Source of the DNA: Hymenobacter rigui
GTDB lineage: Bacteria; Bacteroidota; Bacteroidia; Cytophagales; Hymenobacteraceae
NCBI RefSeq assembly: GCF_003944715.1
Contig: NZ_RWIT01000002.1
Span: forward strand, 496,001-560,000
Direction: 5' to 3'
Length of the DNA: 64,000 nt
Part shown: piece after piece, positions 44,040-52,880 of the stretch
Numbering within the stretch: position 1 is the first letter of the stretch
How the letters are laid out: each line of letters opens with the position of its first letter
Made by a program: the position numbers and the translations under genes
The notes under the pieces: model-generated
Told to the model about the DNA's origin: nothing
Database searches by the model: none
Seen by the model: the letters and a program-made list of their open reading frames with translations, nothing else

Positions 44040-45200
44040 ATGGTTACTCAATCCGTTCCTTCGCCTGCGCTGCGGCCCCGGCACACCTACCGGCTGGCAG
44101 TGGGCAGCACTTTCTTGCTGCAGGGCCTGTGCTTTTCAACCTGGGCGGCCCGCATCCCTACGGTGCAGCAGCAAATGGGCCTTTCCGACACGGAGCTGGG
44201 CGGGGTGCTACTGGCCGTGCCGCTGGGCCTGGTGACTTCGCTGCCGCTCACGGGCTGGCTGGTGGCCCGCTTCGGGAGCCGGCTGATGGCCGTACTGGGC
44301 GTGATGCTGTACGCGCTGGGTTTGCCACTGCTGGCCCTGGCGGCCTCGGTGCCGCAGCTGCTGGCGGCGCTGGTGCTGTTTGGGGTGGCGAGTAACATGG
44401 CCAACATCAGCGTGAATACCCAGGCCGTGGGCGTGGAGGGGCTGTACGGACGCTCCATTATGGCTAAGTTTCACGGAGTCTGGAGTCTGGCCGGCTTTGC
44501 CGGCTCGGCTATCGGCGCGTTTATGATTGCCCACCACGTGGCACTGCTGCCCCACTTCCTGCTGATATCGGGGGCGGTGCTGCTGGGGCTGCTGGTGGCC
44601 CGGCCGTTTCTGCTGCCCCAGGATGCTCCCCGCGAAGCCGACGCCCCCATCTTCGTGCTGCCCGACAAATCGTTGCTGCTGCTGGGGGTGCTGGCGTTCT
44701 GCTCCCTGCTCTGCGAGGGCACCATGTTCGATTGGAGCGGGGTGTACTTCCGCAAAGTGGTGCAGGCTCCCACCGCGCAGGTGGGCGTGGGCTTTGCCGC
44801 TTTCATGAGCACCATGGCCGCCGGCCGCTTCATTGCCGATTGGTTTACCGACCGGTTTGGCCGCACCCGCACACTCATGCTGAGCGGCTTGCTGGAAGCG
44901 GCGGGCCTGCTGCTGGCCGTGGGTTTCCCGGGCTTCATCACGGCTACCATCGGGTTTATGCTGGTGGGCCTGGGCGTGTCGTCGGTGGTACCGCTGGTGT
45001 ACGGGGCGGCCGGACGCTCCAAAACCATGTCGGCGGGGGTAGCACTGGCGGCCGTGTCTACGGTGGGCTTTGCGGGGTTTCTGCTGGGGCCGCCGGTTAT
45101 CGGGCTGGTGGCCGGGGCTACCAGTCTGCGCGTGTCCTTTGCGCTTATTGCCGTAATGGGGCTTGTAGTAGCCCTGCTGGCCCGGCGCGTAGAGGAGTAA
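44040..45200 (+). CDS. MFS transporter (YbjJ-like)
   Basis: The 386-residue product has twelve hydrophobic segments. The TWAARIPTVQQQMGLSDTELGG stretch at 35-56 and SMANISVNTQAV-like NMANISVNTQAVGVE at about 120 are typical of the YbjJ/Fucose-permease-like MFS branch. The GWLVARFGSR loop between helices 2 and 3 is the MFS motif. The substrate is unknown. It starts with ATG 44040 and is followed 91 bp later by the AI-2E-family gene. Confidence 0.87.
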   Translation: MVTQSVPSPALRPRHTYRLAVGSTFLLQGLCFSTWAARIPTVQQQMGLSDTELGGVLLAVPLGLVTSLPLTGWLVARFGSRLMAVLGVMLYALGLPLLALAASVPQLLAALVLFGVASNMANISVNTQAVGVEGLYGRSIMAKFHGVWSLAGFAGSAIGAFMIAHHVALLPHFLLISGAVLLGLLVARPFLLPQDAPREADAPIFVLPDKSLLLLGVLAFCSLLCEGTMFDWSGVYFRKVVQAPTAQVGVGFAAFMSTMAAGRFIADWFTDRFGRTRTLMLSGLLEAAGLLLAVGFPGFITATIGFMLVGLGVSSVVPLVYGAAGRSKTMSAGVALAAVSTVGFAGFLLGPPVIGLVAGATSLRVSFALIAVMGLVVALLARRVEE

Positions 45201-45291
45201 TTTTAGGCCGTAATCAGGGAATGGAGGGGGCGTTTCCCGCCACGCGCGGAATGTCGTTCTTTGGGGCGCCTTACCAACCCTCCCCGCTGCC

Positions 45292-46380
45292 ATGCCCGAC
45301 GCGCCCTCCGAGAATATCTACACCCCGCGTCAGCAGTACGTGCTGCTGATTGTGTGCCTGATCGGGTTGGCCGTACTGATTCTGGTGGGCCTGGGCAGCT
45401 ACATTACGGCCTTTCTGGGGGCGGGCATTCTGTATGTGGTGTTCCGGCCGTGGTTTCAGGCGCTGGTGCACCGGCGCGGCTGGAACCGGCAGCTTGTCAC
45501 GGCGGGGTTGCTCACCTTTGCCTTCGTGGTGATTATTCTGCCCTTTACGGCCCTCACCCTGATGCTGGTGGACCGCATCCGCGACTACGCCCAGGATACC
45601 ACCCAGATTATGGCCGTGCTCCACAAAATCGAGCAGAAAACCGGCTACCGCTTCACCACCGAGCAGAATGTGCGCGGGCTGGTGCAGCAAAGCGTCAGCT
45701 GGCTCAGCACCCGGATTCCCTCTCTGGCCACTGGCCTGCTGCACTTTACAGTGATTATCGGGCTGATGCTGTTTACCATGTACTTCATGTTCACGCAGGA
45801 AGAAGGGTTTCTGCGGGGGCTGCGGCGCTACCTGCCCTTCCGCGCCAGCACCCTGCGGGAACTGGGCGAGTCGCTACGCAACACGGTGAATGCCAACGTA
45901 CTCGGCCAGGCCCTCATTGCCTTCGTGCAGGCGGTGCTTACCGGCCTCACCCTCTGGATTTTTGGCGTACCCGATGCCCTGTTTTGGGGTACAGTGGCAT
46001 TTTTTACCGCCTTCATTCCGGTGCTGGGCACGCCGTTGGTGTGGGGGCCGGCGGCCATTCTGAAGCTCACCCAGGGCCATACGGGGCAGGGCGTCGGGAT
46101 TCTGCTGGTGGGTATCATTCTCATTATCAACATCGATAACCTGCTGCGCATTGTGCTGGCCCGCCGCATGGGCAATATTCACCCGCTTATCACGCTGGCC
46201 GGGGTAGTGTTGGGCGTCGAAATTTTCGGGATTCTGGGACTGGTGCTGGGGCCATTGCTCCTCTCCTACTTCATGGTGCTGATGGGCGTATTTGAGCGGG
46301 AGAACCGCCTGCACCGCCGCGTCCGTGCCGAGCAGCTTCCGGCGGCTGGTCCAGCTGAGGAGGCCTCGCCAACCAATTAG
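45292..46380 (+). CDS. AI-2E-family transporter
   Basis: The 362-residue product has about eight hydrophobic segments and the conserved C-terminal stretch FFTAFIPVLGTPLVWGPAAI at about 237-256, typical of the AI-2E transporter family (PF01594). Members include TqsA-like exporters, Na+/H+ antiporters and proteins of unknown role, so the substrate should not be inferred from the family name. The last 4 bases overlap the end of the convergent HAD-like gene. Confidence 0.88.
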   Translation: MPDAPSENIYTPRQQYVLLIVCLIGLAVLILVGLGSYITAFLGAGILYVVFRPWFQALVHRRGWNRQLVTAGLLTFAFVVIILPFTALTLMLVDRIRDYAQDTTQIMAVLHKIEQKTGYRFTTEQNVRGLVQQSVSWLSTRIPSLATGLLHFTVIIGLMLFTMYFMFTQEEGFLRGLRRYLPFRASTLRELGESLRNTVNANVLGQALIAFVQAVLTGLTLWIFGVPDALFWGTVAFFTAFIPVLGTPLVWGPAAILKLTQGHTGQGVGILLVGIILIINIDNLLRIVLARRMGNIHPLITLAGVVLGVEIFGILGLVLGPLLLSYFMVLMGVFERENRLHRRVRAEQLPAAGPAEEASPTN

Positions 46381-46787
46381 CGGCTCAGTTGCTCCAGCAG
46401 CAGCCGCACCCGGTCTGTTTCCAAAGGCCGCCGCAGGTTCACCAGTACCAAGCTGCTTTGACACTGCTGGCTACTTAGCACTGCCTTTTCGGCTTCAAAA
46501 GGGGCATCCTCCAGCCAGCGAAAGGGCTGGGTGAAATCTATGCCATCGGTTTTCAGCGCGTCCCAATTCGTAGGGCGTACTGCCGCCAGCCGGTTTAGCC
46601 AGTAAGACTCATAGAATTGCGCCAGGTAGCGCAGGGCCGTGGCCGCATCTCCCCTACAGTGAGTAGTGAGCCAATAACAGGTGAATCGGTTTAGGGCTAT
46701 GTCTAGCAGCGGCTCGATGCCGGCTGGCTTGGTTGAGTGGCGGGTTGTCAGCAATACCCCGTCGATATCCAGGTATAGGTTGAGCAT
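46377..46787 (-). CDS. Small HAD-like protein
   Basis: The 136-residue product has the N-terminal HAD nucleophile motif YLDIDGVLL (DxD at residues 7-9) and, at about 40-46, a WLTTHCRG segment at the place of motif II (Thr-Thr instead of the usual Ser/Thr-N). Later motifs (Lys, DD) are not clear, and the protein is shorter than most HAD phosphatases. It is probably a cytoplasmic HAD-like domain with unknown substrate, perhaps inactive. No gene is co-directional nearby. It overlaps the AI-2E gene by 4 bases at its 3' end. Confidence 0.7.
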   Translation of the reverse strand: MLNLYLDIDGVLLTTRHSTKPAGIEPLLDIALNRFTCYWLTTHCRGDAATALRYLAQFYESYWLNRLAAVRPTNWDALKTDGIDFTQPFRWLEDAPFEAEKAVLSSQQCQSSLVLVNLRRPLETDRVRLLLEQLSR

Positions 46788-46911
46788 GCGCTTAAAATCT
46801 ACTGGCTATGGATGAAATTCTAATTTCTGACGAATTTGTGCGGAAGATTTCCATCCGAGGCAATGACCTTCTGGCTCAACCTTCGTAGCTACAGTTCCTA
46901 GCTTTTACTAT

Positions 46912-47625
46912 ATGCTAAAACTTGTGCTGCTCCGCCACGGCGAGAGTATCTGGAACCAGGAAAACCGCTTTACGGGCTGGACCGACGTGGATTTGTCGGA
47001 GGAAGGATTGCGGCAGGCCTGGCACGCCGGCGACGTACTGCGCCAGCACGGCTACATGTTTGATATAGGTTTTACCTCGGTGCTGAAGCGGTCCATTAAA
47101 ACCATGCACCTGACGCTGGAGGCTATGGATTTGCTCTGGATTCCGGTGCAGAAATCGTGGCGGCTGAACGAGCGGTTTTACGGGGCACTGCAGGGCCTCA
47201 ACAAAGCCGATACCATTGCCCAGTATGGTACCGAACAGGTGCAGCGCTGGCGCCGCGACCCGCATGAGTTGCCCCCGCCCATCACCCCCGACGACCCGCG
47301 CTACCCCGGCCACGATGCCCGCTACCGCCACCTGACGGCCCGGGAGCTGCCCCTCACGGAAAACCTCAGCCAGACCATAACCCGGGCCCTGCCCTTCTGG
47401 ACGGAAACCATTGTGCCGGCCCTCCGCAGCCACCAGAAAGTGCTGGTGTGCGCCCACGGCAACAGCCTGCGGGCCCTGGTGCAGTACATCGACCACCTCT
47501 CCGACGCCGAAGTAGCCGAGCTGGATATTCCGACCGGCACCCCGCTGGTGCTGGAACTGGATGATGACCTCAACCGGCTCAACCAATACTACCTGGAGCC
47601 CCCCACGCAGCCGGGACCCGGATAA
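46912..47625 (+). CDS. gpmA: 2,3-bisphosphoglycerate-dependent phosphoglycerate mutase
   Basis: The 237-residue product matches GpmA throughout: LLRHGESIWNQENRFTGWTDV at the start (catalytic His in RHGES), NERFYGALQGLNKADT at about 90-105 and AHGNSLRALVQY at about 184. It interconverts 3- and 2-phosphoglycerate in glycolysis, using a phospho-His intermediate. The typical length for GpmA is about 230-250. Its stop codon is followed after 3 bp by a heptamer array. Confidence 0.95.
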   Translation: MLKLVLLRHGESIWNQENRFTGWTDVDLSEEGLRQAWHAGDVLRQHGYMFDIGFTSVLKRSIKTMHLTLEAMDLLWIPVQKSWRLNERFYGALQGLNKADTIAQYGTEQVQRWRRDPHELPPPITPDDPRYPGHDARYRHLTARELPLTENLSQTITRALPFWTETIVPALRSHQKVLVCAHGNSLRALVQYIDHLSDAEVAELDIPTGTPLVLELDDDLNRLNQYYLEPPTQPGPG

Positions 47626-47628
47626 TAG

Positions 47629-47738
47629 TTGTTAGTTGCTGGTTGTCAGTTGTTAGTTGTTCGTTGTCAGGCAATAGCAGAGAATTCGGCCAAAAACCAA
47701 CAACCTCACCTGACAACGAACAACCAACAACCAACAGC
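47629..47738. repeat. Inverted repeat of TTGnnnG heptamers between gpmA and copA
   Basis: Six heptamers on the plus strand (47629-47670: TTGTTAG, TTGCTGG, TTGTCAG, TTGTTAG, TTGTTCG, TTGTCAG) face four inverted heptamers at 47710-47737. The left array starts 3 bp after the gpmA stop; the right one abuts the copA stop (minus strand). About 40 bp separate the arms. Confidence 0.9.
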
Positions 47739-50029
47739 TACCTTCTCAGCCGCAGGGAATTGGTGAGCACTGAAACGGAGCTGAGGGCCATGGCGGCGGC
47801 GGCCAGCATGGGCGAAAGTAGCCAGCCGGTGAACGGGTACAGCAGTCCGGCCGCTACCGGAATGCCCAGCACATTGTAGATAAACGCAAAAAACAGGTTT
47901 TGCCGGATAGTGCGCATGGTCTGGCGCGAGAGGTTGATGGCCGTAACCACGCCCCCCAGGTCGGAGCGCATGAGGGTGATGCCGGCAGCCTCCATCGCCA
48001 CATCCGTCCCGGACCCAATGGCCAGCCCGATATCGGCCTGGGCCAGGGCGGGCGCATCGTTGATACCGTCGCCCACCATGGCCACGGTGCGGCCTTCGCC
48101 CTGCAGCTCCTTCACTTTACCGGCTTTGTCCTGGGGTAGCACTTCGGCAAAATACCGCGTGATGCCCACTTCTCTGGCCACGCTGGCAGCCGTTTGCGCA
48201 TTGTCGCCGGTCATCATCACCACGTCAATACCTTCGGCCTGCAGCTGCCGGATGGCCACCACTGAGGTATCCCGCACCGTGTCAGCCACGCCAATGAGGG
48301 CTGTTACCTGGCCATCAATAGCCACGTACAGCACCGTTTTGGCCTGGTTCAGCAGCTGCGTGGCTGTGGTTTCCAGCTCCGGTGCCAGAAGGATGTTGTG
48401 GTCTGCCAGCAGGCGCCGGTTACCCACAAGCACTTGCCGGCCGGCCACCGTGGCACCGGCCCCACGTCCCTCGTGTGCCTGAAACCCGCTGGCCTCGGGC
48501 CGGGCGGCGCTCTGGGCTTCGGCGTAGCGCACCACGGCGGCGGCCAGCGGGTGCTCGGAGTGGCGCTCCAGCGCCGCCAGCAGTGGCAGCACTTCGGCAG
48601 CCGGCTGCCCGGCGGGCACGAAATCCGTTACGTTAGGCTCACCGCGAGTGATGGTGCCGGTTTTGTCGAGCAGGACGGTATCCACGCGGTGGGCCTTTTC
48701 CAGGGCCTCCGCGTTGCGGATAAGCACGCCCTGTTCGGCCCCTTTCCCGGTGCCTACCATAATAGCCGTGGGAGTAGCCAGCCCAAGCGCGCAGGGACAG
48801 GCAATAATGAGCACCGCCACGAAATTGACCAGGGCCAGCGGCAGCCGCTGCTCTGGCGGACCCAGCGCAAACCACGCCACAAACGTGACGAGGGCAATAC
48901 CCACAACAATGGGCACAAACACGGCGCTAACCTGGTCGGCCAGGCGCTGAATGGGGGCGCGGCTGCCCTGGGCCTCTTCTACCAGCCGCACAATCTGGGC
49001 CAGTACTGTATCGGCCCCTACTTTGGTAACGCGGAAGCAGAACGACCCGGTTTTATTGAGGGTGGCCCCGAATACCACGTCGCCGGCCTGCTTTTCCACC
49101 GGCAGGCTCTCCCCGGTCAGCATGGACTCATCCAGGGCCGAGCGGCCTTCCAGAATCAGGCCATCGGTGGCCACCTTCTCGCCGGGGCGCACCAGCACTT
49201 CGTCGCCGGGCTGCACCAGCTCAATGGGCACATCTACCTCCTGGCCCTGGCGTAGTACCCGTGCCGTTTTGGCCTGCAGTTGCATCAGGGCCCTGATAGC
49301 CGCCGATGTTTTCTGCTTGGCCCGGCTTTCCAACACTTTTCCCAGCAGAATCAGGGCAATAATGGTGGCCGTGGTATCATAGTACACCTCTGGCATGATG
49401 CCGCGCTGCATAAAGTAGTGCGGCGCCACGGTGGCGGCCAGGCTATAGAGGAAGGCCGCGCCGGTACCCACGGCAATGAGCGTATCCATACTGGCCGTGC
49501 GGTGCCGCAGGCCGTTCCAGGCGGCCACGTAAAACTCCCGGCCGCTATACAGCAACACGGGCAGCGTGAGCAGCAGCAGTACGTAGTTGAGCGCGGGCGC
49601 GGGCACCAGGGCCATCAGGCGGGGCCAGAGCATGAGCATACTCAGCGGCATAATTACAACGGCCAGTGCCACCGCCACCTGAAACCGGCGCTTGAGGCTG
49701 GCATACGCGGCGGCTTTGCGCTGGTCCAGCTCCTCAGTGGCACCCAGCACGCCGGGGCCGGGCGTTACGGCGGGCTCGTGTACCGCGTAGCCGGCCTGCT
49801 CCACAGCAGCTTTGAGGCCGGCGCGGTCAATCTGAGTGGGCAGGTACTCAATGGTGGCTTTTTCGGAGGCCAGGTTGACGGTGGCGCGCTGCACGCCGGG
49901 CGTGCGGCTGAGGGCCCGCTCCACAAAGTTGGAGCAGGAAGCGCACGTCATTCCCTCAATGTTCAGGGTTTCAGTGCGGGTTGGTCCGGCGGGCGGCGCG
50001 GCCGGGCCGATGGGTTGAGCAGCAGACAT
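47738..50029 (-). CDS. copA: Heavy-metal-translocating P-type ATPase, copper type
   Basis: The 763-residue product has one N-terminal heavy-metal-associated domain ([15 protein letters not shown] at about 25), eight hydrophobic segments, the transmembrane metal motif [12 protein letters not shown] (about 398-409), phosphorylation motif DKTGTITRG and the [16 protein letters not shown] hinge. The CPC motif, with one CxxC metal domain, indicates Cu+ (or Ag+) export. Start ATG 50029 fits the family. It has no adjacent copper chaperone or regulator, and only the heptamer repeat follows it. Confidence 0.93.
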   Translation of the reverse strand: MSAAQPIGPAAPPAGPTRTETLNIEGMTCASCSNFVERALSRTPGVQRATVNLASEKATIEYLPTQIDRAGLKAAVEQAGYAVHEPAVTPGPGVLGATEELDQRKAAAYASLKRRFQVAVALAVVIMPLSMLMLWPRLMALVPAPALNYVLLLLTLPVLLYSGREFYVAAWNGLRHRTASMDTLIAVGTGAAFLYSLAATVAPHYFMQRGIMPEVYYDTTATIIALILLGKVLESRAKQKTSAAIRALMQLQAKTARVLRQGQEVDVPIELVQPGDEVLVRPGEKVATDGLILEGRSALDESMLTGESLPVEKQAGDVVFGATLNKTGSFCFRVTKVGADTVLAQIVRLVEEAQGSRAPIQRLADQVSAVFVPIVVGIALVTFVAWFALGPPEQRLPLALVNFVAVLIIACPCALGLATPTAIMVGTGKGAEQGVLIRNAEALEKAHRVDTVLLDKTGTITRGEPNVTDFVPAGQPAAEVLPLLAALERHSEHPLAAAVVRYAEAQSAARPEASGFQAHEGRGAGATVAGRQVLVGNRRLLADHNILLAPELETTATQLLNQAKTVLYVAIDGQVTALIGVADTVRDTSVVAIRQLQAEGIDVVMMTGDNAQTAASVAREVGITRYFAEVLPQDKAGKVKELQGEGRTVAMVGDGINDAPALAQADIGLAIGSGTDVAMEAAGITLMRSDLGGVVTAINLSRQTMRTIRQNLFFAFIYNVLGIPVAAGLLYPFTGWLLSPMLAAAAMALSSVSVLTNSLRLRR

Positions 50030-50191
50030 CGGAAAGCAATAGCAAGCAGTGGGGCAGCAGAGTCAGACTCCGCAACAAATAAACCAGGTAAGCCCGCCAT
50101 TGGCGGTGCAGAATTACCCTTCCAGACCTACAACATTTGCAGCTCCGGCCTTATGGCCTCACTGGCGGGCAGAAATACCGGGGGTACCGTT

Positions 50192-50199
50192 TACTTTTG
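50192..50199 (+). promoter_or_regulatory. Candidate -7 element (TACTTTTG) of the glutathione peroxidase gene
   Basis: A perfect TAnnTTTG match 80 bp before the start codon, in the gap shared with divergent copA. Confidence 0.45.
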
Positions 50200-50279
50200 C
50201 CGCACGCCCCGGGTAAAACATTTCCGGGGCGGGCCGGGTAGTTGGCCTCTGAACTTACTTCCCTTTTTTCTTCTTCTGC

Positions 50280-50879
50280 ATGACCTCATTCCGCCAGAAA
50301 GCCCTCAAGTTCCTCTATCCGCTCATTATGCGGCTGTCCAAATCAGGCAACCGGGGCAAGGTGCTCGAAAACAAGAAGCAAGTGGCTGGGCCGGTTTCGT
50401 TCTACCAGCTCGACGGCCAGCTGAACAGCGGCCAGCGCCTGGCGTTTCAGGACCTGAAGGGTAAGAAAGTGCTGCTGGTGAATACGGCCTCCAACTGCGG
50501 CTTCACCAACCAGTACGAGGAGCTGCAGCAGCTTTCCGAGCAGTTCAAAGATGAGCTGGTGGTGCTGGGCTTCCCGGCCAACGATTTTGCCGAACAGGAA
50601 AAGGCCGACGATAAAGCCATTGAGCAGTTTTGCCAGGTAAACTTCGGCGTATCCTTCCCCTTGATGAAGAAAAGCGTGGTGGTGAAGCAATCCGAGCAGA
50701 ACCCGGTGTACCAGTGGCTTTCCGATGCCGGCTGCAACGGCTGGAACGAACAGGCCCCCGACTGGAACTTTGCCAAATACCTCATCAGCGAGGACGGCCG
50801 CCTGCTCAACTACTTCGGCCCCGCCGTTTCCCCGCTCAGCGACACCGTCATCGGTAGCATTAAGCCGGCCGGCAGATAG
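50280..50879 (+). CDS. Glutathione peroxidase-family thiol peroxidase
   Basis: The 199-residue product has an N-terminal extension of about 38 residues and then a glutathione-peroxidase fold: NTASNCGFT with the peroxidatic Cys (not selenocysteine) at about 75, GFPANDFAEQE at about 100 and DWNFAKYLI at about 160. The Gln of the classic FPCNQF motif is replaced by Asp (ANDF), as in a bacterial subgroup. Such proteins reduce hydroperoxides, most often with thioredoxin. The extension starts with Met-Thr-Ser and is not a clear signal peptide. It is divergent from copA. Confidence 0.9.
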   Translation: MTSFRQKALKFLYPLIMRLSKSGNRGKVLENKKQVAGPVSFYQLDGQLNSGQRLAFQDLKGKKVLLVNTASNCGFTNQYEELQQLSEQFKDELVVLGFPANDFAEQEKADDKAIEQFCQVNFGVSFPLMKKSVVVKQSEQNPVYQWLSDAGCNGWNEQAPDWNFAKYLISEDGRLLNYFGPAVSPLSDTVIGSIKPAGR

Positions 50880-50955
50880 CCCTACCCCAGACGTACCAGA
50901 GCAGTAACGCGGAAAGCCGCCAGCTGAAAGAAGAAGTTGTACATTAGGCAGTCCA

Positions 50956-50973
50956 TACACAATCGTTTGTGCA
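50956..50973. promoter_or_regulatory. LacI-type operator site A (kduD-kduI)
   Basis: The 18-mer TACACAATCGTTTGTGCA differs from the consensus by one base. It lies 128 bp before the kduD start and has no other gene between. The core AATCGTTT matches the AAnCGnTT centre of LacI-family operators. See sites B-E for the shared pattern. Confidence 0.85.
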
Positions 50974-51101
50974 TAAAATGACTAAATCTTCATAAATGGA
51001 CGCCGCAGCTGCTTGGAAGCTTGCCCACTCGGCACAGCGCCGCAGGCAGCCCATAGGGCACTTTTCATTGACACCTACGTTCACCTAATAGCTCTCTTTT
51101 C

Positions 51102-51866
51102 GTGACTTCACCTTTTGACCTGACCGGTAAAATTGCCCTGGTAACGGGCTGCAACAAAGGCATTGGCCAGGGTATGGCGCTGGGCCTGGCCGAGGCCGGG
51201 GCCGACATTATCGGCGTATCGGCCACGCTGGCCCTGAGCGGCTCCGAAACCGAGCAGAAAGTGCAGGCCCTGGGCCGCAGCTTCACCGCCTACCAGGCTG
51301 ATTTTAGCCAGCGGGCCTCAACAGATGCTTTTCTGGCCCAGGTGATGCAGGATTTCCCCCGGATTGATATCCTTATCAACAACGCCGGCACCATCAGGCG
51401 CGCCCCCGCCGCCGAGCACAGCGACGAGCTGTGGGACGAGGTGCTGCAGATTAACCTGGATGCTCCGTTCCGGACGGCCCGGGCCATCGGGGGCCGCATG
51501 CTGGAGCAGGGGGCCGGCAAAATCATCTTCACGGCGTCGCTGCTGACGTTTCAGGGCGGCATCAACGTGCCGGGCTACGCGGCCAGCAAGGGTGCTATCG
51601 GCAGTGTGGTGAAGGCTCTGGCCAACGAGTGGGGCGGGCGCGGGGTGAACGTAAACGCCATTGCCCCCGGCTACATTGCCACCGACAACACCACCGCCCT
51701 GCGCCAGGACCCAGACCGTTCCCAGAGCATTCTGGGCCGGATTCCGGCCGGCCGCTGGGGCACCCCCGAAGACTTTAAAGGCCCCACCGTATTCCTGGCT
51801 TCCGCCGCCGCCGACTACGTGCACGGCACCATCCTGACCGTGGATGGCGGCTGGATGGGCCGCTAA
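51102..51866 (+). CDS. kduD: 2-dehydro-3-deoxy-D-gluconate 5-dehydrogenase (SDR)
   Basis: The 254-residue product is a short-chain dehydrogenase: cofactor motif TGCNKGIGQG at 15-24, NNAGTI at about 91, and the catalytic S-Y-K as TASLLTFQGGINVPGYAASK at about 141-161. The KduD subfamily is supported by the neighbouring kduI and by the pattern DLTGKIALVTGCN. It reduces or oxidises 5-keto-3-deoxy-gluconate in the pectin and alginate-uronate pathway. The start is GTG 51102; no ATG is available in front. Operator A upstream indicates control by the local LacI protein. Confidence 0.92.
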   Translation: MTSPFDLTGKIALVTGCNKGIGQGMALGLAEAGADIIGVSATLALSGSETEQKVQALGRSFTAYQADFSQRASTDAFLAQVMQDFPRIDILINNAGTIRRAPAAEHSDELWDEVLQINLDAPFRTARAIGGRMLEQGAGKIIFTASLLTFQGGINVPGYAASKGAIGSVVKALANEWGGRGVNVNAIAPGYIATDNTTALRQDPDRSQSILGRIPAGRWGTPEDFKGPTVFLASAAADYVHGTILTVDGGWMGR

Positions 51867-51868
51867 CG

Positions 51869-51972
51869 GTGAATGTGTGAAGTGGTGCAATTGTGCGGCG
51901 GCCTTAGCAGCTGACGAGAAACTTCACCCGCCAGATTCACCCAGTCACAACTTCGCAAATTCACAATTTCAC
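51869..51972. repeat. Degenerate inverted repeat between kduD and kduI
   Basis: Arms 51869-51895 and 51946-51972 are roughly reverse complements (about 19 of 27). The right arm has an approximate 8-nt periodicity (TTCACCCA, GTCACAAC, TTCGCAAA, TTCACAAT). It starts 3 bp after the kduD stop codon. Confidence 0.5.
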
Positions 51973-51977
51973 TCTGT

Positions 51978-52796
51978 ATGCAACAACGCTTTGCTGTCAG
52001 CCCCCGCGAAACGGCGGCTATGCTCACTGCCGAACGGCGGGAGCATTTTCTGATTGAACAACTCTTCGTGGCCGGTGACATCACGCTGGTATACACGCAC
52101 TACGACCGGATGATTGTGGGCGGCGTAGTGCCCGGCGGCGCTACGGTAGCCCTGCCAAATCCTGATGAGCTGAAAGCTGCTTATTTCCTGGAGCGCCGCG
52201 AGCTGGGCATCCTCAACATCGGCCAGCCCGGCCAGGTAACCGTGGATGGCACCACCTACCAGCTCGGCCACCAGGATTGCCTGTACGTGGGCCGGGGCTC
52301 CAGAGAAGTGCAGTTCAGCGGTGCGGAAGCCAGATACTACGTATTGTCGGCGCCGGCGCACCACGCCTACCCCACCACTCTGCGCACCCAGGCGGAGGCC
52401 ACACCGCTTGAAATGGGCACGCTGGAAACCGCCAACCAGCGCACCATCTACAAGTACATCTACTCCGAAGGTATCCAGAGCTGCCAGCTGGTAATGGGCC
52501 TCACCCAGCTCAAGCCGGGCTCAGTGTGGAATACCATGCCCTCGCACACGCACACGCGGCGCATGGAAGCCTATCTGTATTTCAACCTGCCCGAAAACCA
52601 GCGGGTGCTGCACCTGATGGGCGAGCCGAGCGAAACCCGTCCGCTGTGGGTGAGCAACGAGCAGGCCATTCTGTCGCCGCCGTGGTCCATTCATACCGGC
52701 TGCGGCACCAGCAACTACGCCTTCATTTGGGGCATGGCCGGCGAAAACCTGGAGTACACCGACATGGACCCCGTTGGCATTTACGATTTGCAGTAG
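51978..52796 (+). CDS. kduI: 5-dehydro-4-deoxy-D-glucuronate isomerase
   Basis: The 272-residue product matches KduI over its full length. It has two cupin-like halves with the metal site PSHTHTRRMEAYLYF at about 189-203 (His-His-Glu) and a further His in SIHTGCGTSNYAFIWGM at about 236-250. It converts 4-deoxy-L-threo-5-hexosulose uronate, the product of pectate lyases on oligogalacturonides, into the substrate of KduD. It lies 111 bp after kduD on the same strand, with a degenerate repeat between. A strong terminator follows. Confidence 0.95.
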   Translation: MQQRFAVSPRETAAMLTAERREHFLIEQLFVAGDITLVYTHYDRMIVGGVVPGGATVALPNPDELKAAYFLERRELGILNIGQPGQVTVDGTTYQLGHQDCLYVGRGSREVQFSGAEARYYVLSAPAHHAYPTTLRTQAEATPLEMGTLETANQRTIYKYIYSEGIQSCQLVMGLTQLKPGSVWNTMPSHTHTRRMEAYLYFNLPENQRVLHLMGEPSETRPLWVSNEQAILSPPWSIHTGCGTSNYAFIWGMAGENLEYTDMDPVGIYDLQ

Positions 52797-52828
52797 CTAC
52801 GGCGGAATTGTCTTTTCCGGTAGCGTAG

Positions 52829-52880
52829 CAGTGGGTGCGTTGGAGCGTCGGCAGATGGCTTCAACGCACCCACTGGTTTT
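52829..52880. terminator. Terminator after kduI
   Basis: An 18-bp stem with one mismatch (52829-52846 with 52858-52875) and a T run follow the kduI stop codon after 32 bp. The stop codon of the convergent DUF294 gene lies right behind the stem. Confidence 0.85.

Noticed and set aside
49280..50464. A 394-codon plus-strand open frame
   Set aside because: It is antisense to copA and runs into the glutathione peroxidase gene; no coherent product.
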